Part shown: positions 1 through 9,212 of the stretch, in pieces
Position numbering within the stretch: the stretch's first letter is position 1
Layout of the letters: every line of letters starts with the position of its first letter
Source of the DNA: Carboxylicivirga sp.
Lineage (GTDB): Bacteria; Bacteroidota; Bacteroidia; Bacteroidales; Marinilabiliaceae
Direction of reading: 5' to 3'
DNA length: 64,000 nucleotides
NCBI GenBank assembly: GCA_025210475.1
Contig: JAOARW010000104.1
Span: 62,001 to 126,000, forward strand
Program-made: the position numbers and the translations under genes
The notes under the pieces: model-generated
The model's input: the letters and a program-made list of their open reading frames with translations, nothing else
Told to the model about the DNA's origin: nothing
Database searches by the model: none

Positions 1-230
1 TACCTTAGTAATTTAGGGGTAATGAATTTATGGGTTACTCGCCCCGAATCGGTTAATACAGATTCAAACTCTTCGTAGATTAACGAAGGAATCTCTTCGC
101 GGTTGGTTATTGCAGCAATCTCTTCAGGCTTATTCGACTGACAACTGCTGACTAAAAAATAAACAGCAAGCAGTACAAGACTGCTTGCTGTATATGTTGG
201 TTTAATAATATTTCTACTCAAAGGTATCAA
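1..230 (-). CDS. lptC: LptC-like LPS export periplasmic protein (partial, N-terminal part)
   Basis: The gene runs off the left edge, so only about 76 N-terminal residues are seen. The reading frame has a hydrophobic segment ending in a lipobox-like VSSC, then charged residues and a region with EEIPSLIYEEFES and TDSGRVTHKFITP. This matches the start of Bacteroidota LptC proteins, which bridge the LptBFG transporter and LptA in lipopolysaccharide export. There is no in-frame ATG near the start. TTG at 230 or TTG at 221 must be used, and the start follows the stop of the TPR gene within 4 to 13 bases, which points to co-transcription. The family call rests on pattern memory and on the position downstream of coaX, the OMP gene and the TPR gene. 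The exact start is unsure. Confidence 0.7.
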   Translation of the reverse strand, partial: MIPLSRNIIKPTYTASSLVLLAVYFLVSSCQSNKPEEIAAITNREEIPSLIYEEFESVLTDSGRVTHKFITPKLLR

Positions 231-234
231 AACT

Positions 235-1587
235 TTATTTTTTGGCGCGAACGGTTGTAGATGTGTTAATCCAACCTGCAATTTTAAATGAATCACCAAT
301 TTTTAATCCCTGGAAGAAAATTTCTTCTGTGTTAGGGAAATACTGAGAATAAAGTAAAATATTTTCGTTGGCTTCGGCAGCTACTTCACCGTCAACTGAT
401 TTAGCTTTCTTGAATTGATCTACTGCAGCCCAATATACAGTTTTATGCTCAAATTCTGAAGAACCGTATGAAGAAGCACTCGCCGCATAAGCTTTACCTA
501 TTAAGATGTATGGAGCTCCCCAATCACCTTTTAAAGCAATTGCTTTACGGGCTTCTGCTCTGGCCTGGCTATACTTCTTTTGCGACATATAGATCAAACC
601 AAGTGTGTTATGGTATTTGGCTTTACTATTTGGATCTTCCTCTAAAGTAATTGCCTCAGTAAGATAAGAAATTGCTTTGTTAGAATCACCAGTTTTCATA
701 TACATACGTGATAAGCCGAATGCAGATGAAGATGAAGGTTCAATTTTGTGTAAATACTCTGATGATTGGTAGAATAATTCAGACTCACCACAATCACCTT
801 TTGCCAATAAGCGATTCACACGCTTTAACCAATCCAAATCAGTTGTGTGGTCAGCTAATTGAGGGCCAAATATTTCCGCTAAATTCTCACAGTTAGCAGC
901 ACCACTCTGTGCAAAAAGTTTTTCAACACTGTTGATAACTTCCTGGATTATTTCAGGTTTTTTCGTTTTTTCTTTCTGCTTGTTAAGCGTAGCAGTAACA
1001 TCAGTATAGATATTAACTAGATCCTCACCTGGCAGTTCGTTTAACTTATACATAGCAACACTGTTGGCCATGTATGTTAATAGTGCAGGAGGTTGAGTTC
1101 TCAGGCCTAAAGCTTTAAAGCCATCTGTTAAGTATACATGAGCTTGCTTAATTACTTCCGGATTGTTACGGTTATAACGTAACATGGTAATCGCTTTTTT
1201 ACCCATAACATATGCAGTAGGGTATTTTTTATCGCTTCCGAAGTACTTGGCACGCTGGTCGTACACTTTCATCAACAGATTATAGTATTCTGCTTTTTTA
1301 GCGGCGTCTTTTTCTTTCTTATATAATCCTTCAACAATACGCTCGCCATGAGAATACAAGTTCTTGTTAGAAGCAGGACACTCATTGAATGCAATTTCCC
1401 ATTTTGGGAAAGCTTCAGCATAATTTTTTTGTTTGTAATACTCGTAATAAAGCGAAAGATTCTCTAAACACCTTAAACTATCTTCTCCATGGCCGTATTT
1501 CGACCCATCTTCTACTCCTTTTTGAGCAAACACAGACCCTGCAAATAGCAGTCCTGTAATTAATAATGTAGCAATTTTCATTGGCAT
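235..1587 (-). CDS. Exported tetratricopeptide-repeat protein
   Basis: This secreted protein of about 450 residues has a clear signal peptide (hydrophobic LLITGLLFAGSVFAQ with an AQ cleavage site). TPR-like helical repeats are clearest in the C-terminal half, where A/Y/L spacing is seen in SRMYMKTGDSNKAISYL and IYMSQKKYSQARAEARKAI. TPR proteins are protein-protein scaffolds, here probably periplasmic. The open frame reaches 1620, but ATG at 1587 or 1581 gives a proper signal peptide and lies after the stop of the upstream OMP gene at 1613. It sits in the order coaX, OMP, TPR, lptC, which I recall as common in this phylum, so a role in envelope biogenesis is likely but inferred. The specific partner is unknown. 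Confidence 0.85.
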   Translation of the reverse strand: MPMKIATLLITGLLFAGSVFAQKGVEDGSKYGHGEDSLRCLENLSLYYEYYKQKNYAEAFPKWEIAFNECPASNKNLYSHGERIVEGLYKKEKDAAKKAEYYNLLMKVYDQRAKYFGSDKKYPTAYVMGKKAITMLRYNRNNPEVIKQAHVYLTDGFKALGLRTQPPALLTYMANSVAMYKLNELPGEDLVNIYTDVTATLNKQKEKTKKPEIIQEVINSVEKLFAQSGAANCENLAEIFGPQLADHTTDLDWLKRVNRLLAKGDCGESELFYQSSEYLHKIEPSSSSAFGLSRMYMKTGDSNKAISYLTEAITLEEDPNSKAKYHNTLGLIYMSQKKYSQARAEARKAIALKGDWGAPYILIGKAYAASASSYGSSEFEHKTVYWAAVDQFKKAKSVDGEVAAEANENILLYSQYFPNTEEIFFQGLKIGDSFKIAGWINTSTTVRAKK

Positions 1588-1612
1588 GGTATTCTGGTTT
1601 TTTGTATTAGTT

Positions 1613-2956
1613 TTAATCAAATTTTCGTTTCATGAACCAATATTCATGTAATGTCAGGTTCATCGTAAAGCGCATATAGTTTTCTTTAACTAAACCATTG
1701 TCGGTACTTCCCCTTTGACCCCATTCGAATGCTAAATTGAAAGACGTTTTACTTCTTTTTAATGGTAATCCCATTCCAAAAGTTATGCCAAAGTCTGTCA
1801 AATGATCTCCACCGGCTGACTGAGGGGCAATTAAGTATTCTTTTTTGTACGAAGTTCCTAAACGGTACTTAATACGGCTCGGGTAGAAGCTCGCGCTCCG
1901 ATAGTTTGGTATATATTCTAATCCAAAAGCAATTTTTTGTTCGTCACCAATCGTGAATGCGTTTTCATCATTGGTTACACTTGGTAGTGCAGGGAAATCA
2001 GTTTCGCTCCATTTAGTCAGTGAGTAATCTGCTGTTACGGTCATCTGATCTTCAATGTTGTAGGCGATACCAATTCCATATTTAGCAGGAAGTTCTAAGG
2101 TGTTGCTATTAAACTTTCTTTCAGAATAAGCCAATGTATCCGCATTAATAATTGTTACACCATCACGATTAAAGGATGTACCTGCTGCCACTAATCTTTT
2201 TAATTTGCCGCTAATTCCTGTTTTAGGAGTGAAAACAGCCCCAAAAACAATGTTGTGGCGATCGCTTAATCTTTGACGATATTGAGCACCAAAATCAAAA
2301 TAGAAATCATTGAGTGATATCTCAGAAGAGGTTCCTAATTTGAAAGCAAACGGATCATTAGGAAACTCAGCGATTGAACGGTGACTTACTTTACCAAAAA
2401 GATAAGAAGCATGAACACCGAATGAAAAATCCTTAAAAGGGCTTAATGCTATACCCGTATAGGCTTTGGTGGTATTACCATCACCAATGTACATTGATTT
2501 TGTGTAATCGCCACTTGTAGCAGGCAAATTAGCCGATTCGTTGTCATCAAAAAACTCGTAACCAACCAATGATTCGGGCTTAACACCAATTGACATAAAT
2601 CCCCATTTTGCTACCGGGAAACCAATGGCAAAATATGAAAAGTTCATGTCCGAAAACTTAGCTGTCATGTTTTTTGAAGAAATCTCCTGACTAAAACCAG
2701 ATACTCCACCTTCAAAAAAGAAAGAAACCGAATCCATACTAAAATAGGATGCCGGGTTCAGGTTATTCAGGTTGTATGAACTGCTTAATGCAATTCCGGT
2801 ATGTCCCATGGCTGCATTTCGGCCAAAACCATCTTCTTGCACTTCGCCTAAACCATAACGGGAGTATGGCGAATAGGTGCGATTTTGAGCCGATGTTGTA
2901 TTCGTGATAAAAACAACTAATAAAAAGGTAATAACAAGCTTATATATATTATGCAT
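1613..2956 (-). CDS. Outer-membrane beta-barrel protein (OmpP1/FadL-like)
   Basis: This 447-residue protein has a signal peptide (hydrophobic stretch ending TTSAQ) followed by a long series of alternating amphipathic strands rich in aromatic and glycine residues. It ends in an aromatic-containing strand, as outer-membrane barrels do. The N-terminal YSPYSRYGLGE and LNNLNPASY segments recall Bacteroidota OMPs related to the FadL/OmpP1 transport family, including the conserved asparagine-proline-alanine stretch. Its start codon overlaps the stop of coaX by 8 bases, so the two are translationally coupled. The substrate cannot be read from the sequence. The barrel call is strong and the family call moderate. 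Confidence 0.8.
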   Translation of the reverse strand: MHNIYKLVITFLLVVFITNTTSAQNRTYSPYSRYGLGEVQEDGFGRNAAMGHTGIALSSSYNLNNLNPASYFSMDSVSFFFEGGVSGFSQEISSKNMTAKFSDMNFSYFAIGFPVAKWGFMSIGVKPESLVGYEFFDDNESANLPATSGDYTKSMYIGDGNTTKAYTGIALSPFKDFSFGVHASYLFGKVSHRSIAEFPNDPFAFKLGTSSEISLNDFYFDFGAQYRQRLSDRHNIVFGAVFTPKTGISGKLKRLVAAGTSFNRDGVTIINADTLAYSERKFNSNTLELPAKYGIGIAYNIEDQMTVTADYSLTKWSETDFPALPSVTNDENAFTIGDEQKIAFGLEYIPNYRSASFYPSRIKYRLGTSYKKEYLIAPQSAGGDHLTDFGITFGMGLPLKRSKTSFNLAFEWGQRGSTDNGLVKENYMRFTMNLTLHEYWFMKRKFD

Positions 2957-3674
2957 TGTATTCTAGAATTCTGTTAAGTCCAATAAGTACCAAATTAGGA
3001 TGTACAAAGATGGGATTTTTTAATTTCCTTGCAAAAAATTCTGCATCACCGCCTGTTATTATTGTTTTGATGGATGGGTATTGGCTTGAAAGTTCATTAA
3101 TTAAACCTTGTATTTCGAAAAGAACTCCATTCTGAACACCGGCCTGAATGGCCTCTTTGGTGGATTGCCCAATTAATGGTGTTTCATCTGATGCACTCAA
3201 TAATGGTAGTTTACTGGTAAACTCATTTAAGGCTTTGTACCTTATGGTCATACCGGGTGAAATATTTCCTCCTAAAAACTCATGTTTACTATTAATTAAT
3301 TCGTAGGTGATAGCAGTACCGGCATCAATGACCAACAGATTTGTATTGGGATATAAACCAATTGCTCCGGCTACAGCCGCCAGCCGATCTTTACCCATGG
3401 TTGATTTGGTTTGGTAGTTCCAGGTGAATGGTAAGCTGGTGCTGCTATCCAATTCGATTATATGGCTAGTGACTTTTGCAAGGTTATCGATCAATTCATT
3501 ATGTCGCTCCTGAACCACCGTTGATACAATTATTCGTGTAATGCTGAACCGCTTCGTAAGATCTTTAATGATTTTTTCATCAAGAAAATTGAAGTAATCG
3601 GAGTGTATAAGTTGACACTGGTCAAAAATCCCGATTTTCACCTGTGTATTTCCCCTATCAATAACTAAATTCAC
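2949..3674 (-). CDS. coaX: Type III pantothenate kinase
   Basis: CoaX phosphorylates pantothenate, the first step of coenzyme A synthesis. The 241 residues show the expected ASKHA-fold landmarks: DRGNTQVKIG at the N-terminus (phosphate-1 loop), GKDRLAAVAGA in the middle, LVIDAGTAITYE (phosphate-2 loop) and LGGNISPGM. Length is near the family norm. Translation begins at GTG 3674, because an in-frame stop lies 5 codons further upstream and no ATG is available. A TATCTTTG box lies at 3721-3728 on this strand, about 45 bases before the start, and probably drives the coaX-OMP-TPR-lptC operon. The next gene overlaps by 8 bases. Confidence 0.95.
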   Translation of the reverse strand: MNLVIDRGNTQVKIGIFDQCQLIHSDYFNFLDEKIIKDLTKRFSITRIIVSTVVQERHNELIDNLAKVTSHIIELDSSTSLPFTWNYQTKSTMGKDRLAAVAGAIGLYPNTNLLVIDAGTAITYELINSKHEFLGGNISPGMTIRYKALNEFTSKLPLLSASDETPLIGQSTKEAIQAGVQNGVLFEIQGLINELSSQYPSIKTIITGGDAEFFARKLKNPIFVHPNLVLIGLNRILEYNA

Positions 3675-3720
3675 TTTGCAAAATGATCAAAAATTCGATT
3701 TACTTATAAAAAACAGGTGG

Positions 3721-3728
3721 CAAAGATA
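3721..3728 (-). promoter_or_regulatory. TAnnTTTG -7 box upstream of coaX
   Basis: On the minus strand the bases read TATCTTTG followed by C, the usual Bacteroidota -7 element. It lies about 47 bases before the coaX GTG. No convincing -33 TTTG is seen at the usual spacing, so the call rests on the -7 box and position. Confidence 0.5.
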
Positions 3729-3767
3729 CAAAAGAGATTCTTGCCAGTTTAAAAAATCAGAAGTTTT

Positions 3768-4793
3768 ATGCGAAAAGTCCTTGTTGTTGAAGATGATAAG
3801 TTTATCTCGGCAATATTTACAATGTTTCTTCGTGAACTAGGTCACGAATTAATAGGTAAATGTGCGGATGGACGAGATGCTGTGAGTCTTTGTCATCGTC
3901 TGCGACCAGAAGTTGTGTTAATGGATATACATTTGGAAGGGGAGATGGACGGTATTCAAACTGCTGAACAACTGCGTCGGGAGCTGGACATTCCGGTGAT
4001 TTATGTTTCTTCTGATACAAGTAGTCAAATTATAAAAAGGGCAATTGTTTCAAATTCTTATGGTTATCTGGTGAAGCCTGTTAAGAAAAAGGAGCTGGGT
4101 ATTGCCATCGATTTGGCCTATTTTAAGCACAAAGTAGATCAGGAACAACGTGAAAGAGAACGCGGCTATCGACAATTCATTAGTGAGGCATCGATGCCAT
4201 TAATGATACTGCAACACGGACGCGTTCAATATCTTAATAATCTGGCGCTGGATCTGTTTAAAACCCATTATATGGAGGATGTGCTAATGTCTCCATATTT
4301 AAATTATATTGAAGACGCGGATAAAGAAAAAGTTGAGCGTTTGTTGAATGAGTTCAACGAAAATGGAAATGGATTTGACCATGTGGATGTTGCCATGAAA
4401 GATGTTCACGGTCAGTCGTTCTATGCCCAGATATCCGGAGCCTCCATAATCTTTAACAAGAAAAAATCCTTGCAGGTTACACTGACAGATAGCTCTAAGC
4501 TGGTTTATGCCCAGAAATGTAATGAGTTGCTACTGGAATATATGTCTCAGCAAGGGAAGCCATTTTTTATCACAGATGCACGTGGAAAAATAAAAGCTAT
4601 AGCATCGCATGCTGTTTTTGAAGGATTAGAACTTGTAGGTGCGCGTTTGAGTCAGCTAAAAGAATTATTTGAACTTTCTGAAAAGGAAGAAACAATTCGC
4701 TTTATTAAAGCTGGTGAAGGGGTTGAATTTCAGGCTAGTAAAATTTTAGATGCGAGTGGGAAAGTCCATGAAGTGGTTTATTTTGGAGTATGA
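3768..4793 (+). CDS. Response regulator with REC and PAS-like region
   Basis: Residues 1 to about 120 form a receiver domain: an acidic pair in VVEDDKF, the phosphoacceptor aspartate in VVLMDIHLEGEMDG, a serine in IYVSSDTS and the conserved lysine in YLVKPVKKKEL. After a charged helix, residues from about 140 on resemble a PAS sensor (FISEASMPLMILQHG, YLNNLALDLF). A second, weaker PAS-like stretch follows near 255-340. No DNA-binding or enzymatic output domain is seen, so it may signal by protein contact. It stands alone between convergent and divergent neighbours, with no histidine kinase nearby. The REC call is firm. The output mode is unknown. Confidence 0.85.
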   Translation: MRKVLVVEDDKFISAIFTMFLRELGHELIGKCADGRDAVSLCHRLRPEVVLMDIHLEGEMDGIQTAEQLRRELDIPVIYVSSDTSSQIIKRAIVSNSYGYLVKPVKKKELGIAIDLAYFKHKVDQEQRERERGYRQFISEASMPLMILQHGRVQYLNNLALDLFKTHYMEDVLMSPYLNYIEDADKEKVERLLNEFNENGNGFDHVDVAMKDVHGQSFYAQISGASIIFNKKKSLQVTLTDSSKLVYAQKCNELLLEYMSQQGKPFFITDARGKIKAIASHAVFEGLELVGARLSQLKELFELSEKEETIRFIKAGEGVEFQASKILDASGKVHEVVYFGV

Positions 4794-4814
4794 TTTGAAG
4801 ACAATATCCTTTCG

Positions 4815-5519
4815 TTAAAAACCAACTTTCAGCTTAGAGTTCATCATATTTAAAGGCTTTGACTTTTGAAACTGTGTGTCAAATATAGTTTTTGTCCCAA
4901 CATCAAGCTTTAAATTTCGATATTTAGCAATAAGCCCAAATCCTGCTTCGCTTTGCATAAATAGCGGATTCATATTTATAATAGGACTCAATTTACTGTT
5001 CTTCCTCAAATCAGATGATAAGTATTGGCCATAGGTATAGATCGATAACCAATTGTTCAGCGAATGGTCGTATCTAACTGAAAAGTTTAATTGTATGCTG
5101 GCGGCGTTGCTCGTATTGTAATTATTTTGCAGCGTTAAGCCATATCCAAAAATAAATGAATCATTTTGAGAACTAATTTGGAGCTGATCTATATAATTCT
5201 CGAAGCCTCCCAATCCAATTAGATGATTGCTAGTATAATTTCGATGTATCCGAATGTTATTAATGGAGAAAGCCATTTCTTTAGATTGATGCCAATTTGT
5301 GATTTCAGTTGACTTATAAACTTCGGAAACTGAAGAAGGACGACTAAGGCTTAAATGAGCATTGTTCAATTGCAGCAATAACTCATTTTTAGTCTCATAC
5401 GGAGTAAATAATGAATTTTCAAGATGAATGTTTAATCCAGATTGTCCAAAGGATGTATTGGTGAAAAAATAGTATAAACACGTCAGTAAAAGACTATTGT
5501 AAATGACCTTTTTAGACAT
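4815..5519 (-). CDS. Hypothetical exported protein, probably outer-membrane associated
   Basis: I do not recognise this 234-residue protein. It begins with a hydrophobic signal sequence ending in TSFGQ, a typical Bacteroidota signal-peptidase site. The mature part alternates polar and hydrophobic residues, with many Asn, Ser and Tyr, and ends in a short strand with terminal Phe, as seen in small outer-membrane barrels. It lies between a convergent response-regulator gene and mfd and shares no overlap with either, so context gives no function. A beta-barrel or adhesin-like surface protein is possible but unproven. Confidence 0.65.
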   Translation of the reverse strand: MSKKVIYNSLLLTCLYYFFTNTSFGQSGLNIHLENSLFTPYETKNELLLQLNNAHLSLSRPSSVSEVYKSTEITNWHQSKEMAFSINNIRIHRNYTSNHLIGLGGFENYIDQLQISSQNDSFIFGYGLTLQNNYNTSNAASIQLNFSVRYDHSLNNWLSIYTYGQYLSSDLRKNSKLSPIINMNPLFMQSEAGFGLIAKYRNLKLDVGTKTIFDTQFQKSKPLNMMNSKLKVGF

Positions 5520-5633
5520 TATTAATTAGGATTTGTTTTGGTATAACTAAGTAAGCATAAAGCTTTAATGTGACCAAAACAATTCTATTAACATCCTATA
5601 TATGTCAATGAAATGTCTCTTGAGCTTATGTTT

Positions 5634-8600
5634 CTATTGATTAATGTGTTTGAATATATCTTCAATGATTTCTTTCATTTGTTTGATAGAAGTAATGTCC
5701 CTCATCATCAGGTAAAGTTTGCTTTTACCTTCTTTCATCGTCGCTTTTTTCGAGTTGTGCTGAATACACATAAGAATCTGGCTAAAGATAGCCGATTGGT
5801 AAAACGGCGATTCCTGATTGGAAACAAAATAGAAATACAACAGGTTGTTTTTAAAGATGATCTTTTCAATGCCCAGTTGCTTAGCCATTCGGCGAATACG
5901 AACCAGTTCAAATAAGCGTTGACCGGATTCTGGAATTGGCCCGAATCGATCGGTCAGGTTATTCTCAAAGTTTACCAAATCATCTTCTTCCTCCATATTA
6001 TCGAGCTCACGATAGAGGTGCATTCGTTCTGCTACATTTTCAATATAAGTATCGGGGAGTCGAAGTTCAGTATCTGTCTCAATCAGACAGTCGTTTACAA
6101 AAACAGTTGGTGTATCGTCGTCTTGCTCGTTTTCAAAGGTATCCTTGTATTCCGTTTCTTTCAGTTCCAGAAGTGCTTCGTTGAGGATGCGCTGATAAGT
6201 TTCATAACCAATGTCGGAGATAAAGCCACTTTGTTCGCCGCCTAACACATCACCGGCTCCACGAATATCCAAATCTTGCATGGCAATGTTAAAACCACTA
6301 CCCAGATCAGAAAACTCCTCAACAATTTTAAGGCGTCGGCGTGCTTCTTGTGTTAAGGTGGAAAGCGGAGGTGCCATCAAATAGCAAAAGGCCTTTTTAT
6401 TGGAACGTCCCACTCGGCCACGAAGCTGATGTAACTCACTCAGCCCAAAATTATGGGCATTATTAATGATAATGGTGTTGGCATTTGGTATATCCAGACC
6501 CGACTCGATAATAGTTGTTGCAATCAGAACATCGTACTCGCCTTCGATAAAATCAAGCATAATTTTCTCCAGCTTCGGACCTTCCATTTGACCGTGTGCT
6601 ACCACTGTTTTAATTTCCGGAAGAATCCGATTAACCATGTCCTGAACTTCCATAATATTCTGCACCCGGTTATTGATAAAGAAAACCTGGCCGCCCCGTT
6701 CTACTTCATAAAGAATGGCTTCTTTGATAATTTCCTCGTTCATCACGTGAAGCTCCGTAATAATCGGGTGGCGGTTGGGCGGTGCGGTATTCAGAATCGA
6801 TAAATCGCGGGCTCCCATCAGTGAGAACTGCAAGGTTCGAGGGATAGGCGTTGCCGTAAGTGTTAAAGTATCAACATTAACTTTTAGCTGTTTTAGCTTT
6901 TCTTTAATGGCCACACCAAAGCGCTGTTCCTCGTCGATGATGAGTAATCCCAGATCTTTGAATTCCACATCTTTACCGGTGAGACGGTGGGTGCCGATCA
7001 AAATATCGACTTGCCCTTCCTTCAGTTTTTTAAGGGCGGCTTTGATGTCTTTGGGTTTTCGCAAACGACTGACATATTCTATGTTGGCAGGAAATTCTTT
7101 TAATCGCTCTTTAAAGGTTTGGTAATGCTGCAAGGCCAGAATGGTTGTTGGTACCAAAACGGCCACCTGCTTATTGTCGGCCACAGCTTTAAAAGCAGCA
7201 CGAATGGCAATCTCGGTTTTTCCGAAACCTACATCACCACACACCAGGCGGTCCATGGGCGTGGTTTTTTCCATGTCTTCTTTTACAGCAACCGTTGCCT
7301 TGGTTTGATCCGGTGTGTCTTCGAAAAAGAAAGAAGCTTCCAATTCGGTTTGTAAATAGGTATCGGCCGAAAAAGTAAATCCCGGCTCTGCTTTTCGCTT
7401 GGCATAAAGGGCAATCAGTTCGCGGGCAATATCCTTAACCTTTTTCTTGGTTTTGTCTTTAAGCTTCTGCCAGGCTGCTGTTCCCAGTTTATTTACTTTG
7501 GGAGGTGTACCTTCTTTACCTTTAAATTTGCTGATGCGGTGCAGCGAGTGAATGTTGACCAACAGTACATCGTTATCGCGATAAACCAGGCGTATGGCTT
7601 CCTGTGGCTTGCCATTAACCGTTTGCGTTACCAAGCCGCCAAAGCGTCCAACACCATGGTCGATGTGTACCACAAAATCACCAGGGTTTAGTCGACTCAA
7701 TTCCTTCAATGAAATGGCCTGCTGAGCTGCTTTGGCTTTTTCGGTGCGGAGCGAGAATTTATGGTAGCGCTCAAATATCTGATGATCGGTGTAAAAACAA
7801 AACTGAGCATCATGATCGATAAAGCCTTCATGAAGGCTGTGGTTGATTTCTCCGTATTTTAGTTTGATGCCCCGATCATGAAAAATAGCCTGTAAGCGCT
7901 CAAACTGGCGAGGATTATCCGAAAGAATATAACACTCGTATTGCTCGCTCTGTTTTTCTTTTAGATTTTCTTCCAGTATCTCAAAATTCTTATGAAACAC
8001 CGGTTGTGGGGCTGAACTAAATTCAATAAGAGTTGAATCATCCGTTGTGGCTGAATTGCCAATGGTGATAATGGGGAAGTTTAAACAGCCCTTATAAAAC
8101 TCTTTAAAGTGACAGGTGTCTTCTGGTGACAAAAAGTGATACTCCTTATCGTCGTCGTCATTTTCTCCCGGATCAAAGGTATGATTGGCAATCTTTTCGG
8201 CGATAGCTGTCATTCGTTGTTCGATAAAATCGAAACTGTCTACCCATATTTTTGTTCCCTCGGGCAAGTAGGCCGAAAGGCTGGTTAGTGAATTGGCATT
8301 TTGATTTTCGGTAAGGTTGGGAACGATGGTAACCTGATCGAGCTTTTCTTTCGATAGCTGATTTTCGAGGTTAAACTTACGAATGCTGTCTACTTCATCG
8401 CCAAAAAAATCGATGCGGTAAGGGTCTTCATCCGAAAAAGAGTAAACATCGATAATGCTGCCGCGAACGGAATACTGTCCCGGTTCAAAGACAAAATCAA
8501 CACGCTGAAAATGGTATTCATTCAATACATCGGTGATAAAGGAAATGTCCAGCTGATCACCTTTATTAATCATGAGACGGTTTTCGTCCAACGACTCGGC

Positions 8601-8996
8601 TGAAATTACTTTCTCCACCAAAGCTTCCGGATAGGTCAAAACGAACAGTTCTTTATTTGAGCTATGCAATTGGCTAAGCGCCTCTGTTCTTAGTAAAACG
8701 TTTTGAGAATCTTTCTGACCATATTCGGGCGAGCGTTTATATGAAGAAGGCAGGTAAGAAACGTGTTTGGAGCTCAGTAGCTGAGAGATGTCGTTGTACA
8801 GGTAAGCAGCCTCTTCACGATCGTTAAGCACAATCAGGTGAGGTCCTTCATTGGCTAACGATGCCAGTATGATGGCTTTCTGACTGCCACTCAAACCTTT
8901 CAGCCTGGTGCGGCTGTTGGCATTGTTAATAAATTCCCTTAGTTGCTTAATTCTGTCGTTGCCCTTGTATAACTCAAGTATCTGATTGATCTCCAC
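5634..8996 (-). CDS. mfd: Transcription-repair coupling factor
   Basis: Mfd pushes stalled RNA polymerase off DNA and recruits the UvrAB excision machinery. The 1120-residue product has the family layout: an N-terminal UvrB-like region (FVLTYPEALVEKV, FEPGQYSVRGSIIDVYSF), a CarD-like RNA-polymerase-interaction domain near residue 435 (NPGDFVVHIDHGVGRFGG), and a RecG-like helicase. The helicase has the Walker A GDVGFGKTE, DEEQRFG (motif II) and an RGRVGRS motif VI. A TRCF C-terminal domain follows (LIETDTELRLPDTYI). The start is GTG at 8996. A TACTTTTG box at 9014-9021 lies just upstream. Confidence 0.97.
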   Translation of the reverse strand: MEINQILELYKGNDRIKQLREFINNANSRTRLKGLSGSQKAIILASLANEGPHLIVLNDREEAAYLYNDISQLLSSKHVSYLPSSYKRSPEYGQKDSQNVLLRTEALSQLHSSNKELFVLTYPEALVEKVISAESLDENRLMINKGDQLDISFITDVLNEYHFQRVDFVFEPGQYSVRGSIIDVYSFSDEDPYRIDFFGDEVDSIRKFNLENQLSKEKLDQVTIVPNLTENQNANSLTSLSAYLPEGTKIWVDSFDFIEQRMTAIAEKIANHTFDPGENDDDDKEYHFLSPEDTCHFKEFYKGCLNFPIITIGNSATTDDSTLIEFSSAPQPVFHKNFEILEENLKEKQSEQYECYILSDNPRQFERLQAIFHDRGIKLKYGEINHSLHEGFIDHDAQFCFYTDHQIFERYHKFSLRTEKAKAAQQAISLKELSRLNPGDFVVHIDHGVGRFGGLVTQTVNGKPQEAIRLVYRDNDVLLVNIHSLHRISKFKGKEGTPPKVNKLGTAAWQKLKDKTKKKVKDIARELIALYAKRKAEPGFTFSADTYLQTELEASFFFEDTPDQTKATVAVKEDMEKTTPMDRLVCGDVGFGKTEIAIRAAFKAVADNKQVAVLVPTTILALQHYQTFKERLKEFPANIEYVSRLRKPKDIKAALKKLKEGQVDILIGTHRLTGKDVEFKDLGLLIIDEEQRFGVAIKEKLKQLKVNVDTLTLTATPIPRTLQFSLMGARDLSILNTAPPNRHPIITELHVMNEEIIKEAILYEVERGGQVFFINNRVQNIMEVQDMVNRILPEIKTVVAHGQMEGPKLEKIMLDFIEGEYDVLIATTIIESGLDIPNANTIIINNAHNFGLSELHQLRGRVGRSNKKAFCYLMAPPLSTLTQEARRRLKIVEEFSDLGSGFNIAMQDLDIRGAGDVLGGEQSGFISDIGYETYQRILNEALLELKETEYKDTFENEQDDDTPTVFVNDCLIETDTELRLPDTYIENVAERMHLYRELDNMEEEDDLVNFENNLTDRFGPIPESGQRLFELVRIRRMAKQLGIEKIIFKNNLLYFYFVSNQESPFYQSAIFSQILMCIQHNSKKATMKEGKSKLYLMMRDITSIKQMKEIIEDIFKHINQ

Positions 8997-9013
8997 GTTT
9001 CGCTCTTTTGGCG

Positions 9014-9021
9014 CAAAAGTA
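9014..9021 (-). promoter_or_regulatory. TAnnTTTG -7 box upstream of mfd
   Basis: The minus strand reads TACTTTTG followed by CGCC, 18 bases before the GTG start of mfd. This implies a very short leader. No clear -33 element was found. Confidence 0.45.
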
Positions 9022-9060
9022 ATTGAAAATTATTAGTGGAGAAAAGTGAGGGGGTGAAAG

Positions 9061-9104
9061 AAAACAGGTCTTCCCGGCAGTTGTAATCTTCGAAGACCTG
9101 TTTT
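9061..9104 (-). terminator. Hairpin terminator downstream of fbp
   Basis: Two perfectly complementary 13-base arms (9061-9073 and 9092-9104) enclose an 18-base loop. On the minus strand the stem is followed by TTTTCTTTC. It lies about 110 bases after the fbp stop and before mfd, which fits termination of fbp transcription. Confidence 0.65.
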
Positions 9105-9212
9105 GAGTAAATAAACACGTTTTTTATAATGCTTAGATGGCTTGGTGTCGTTAATTAGTAAAGAAATAAATTAAATTTCTGCTTGCTTTACCAATGTCTA
9201 AGCTCTTTATCT

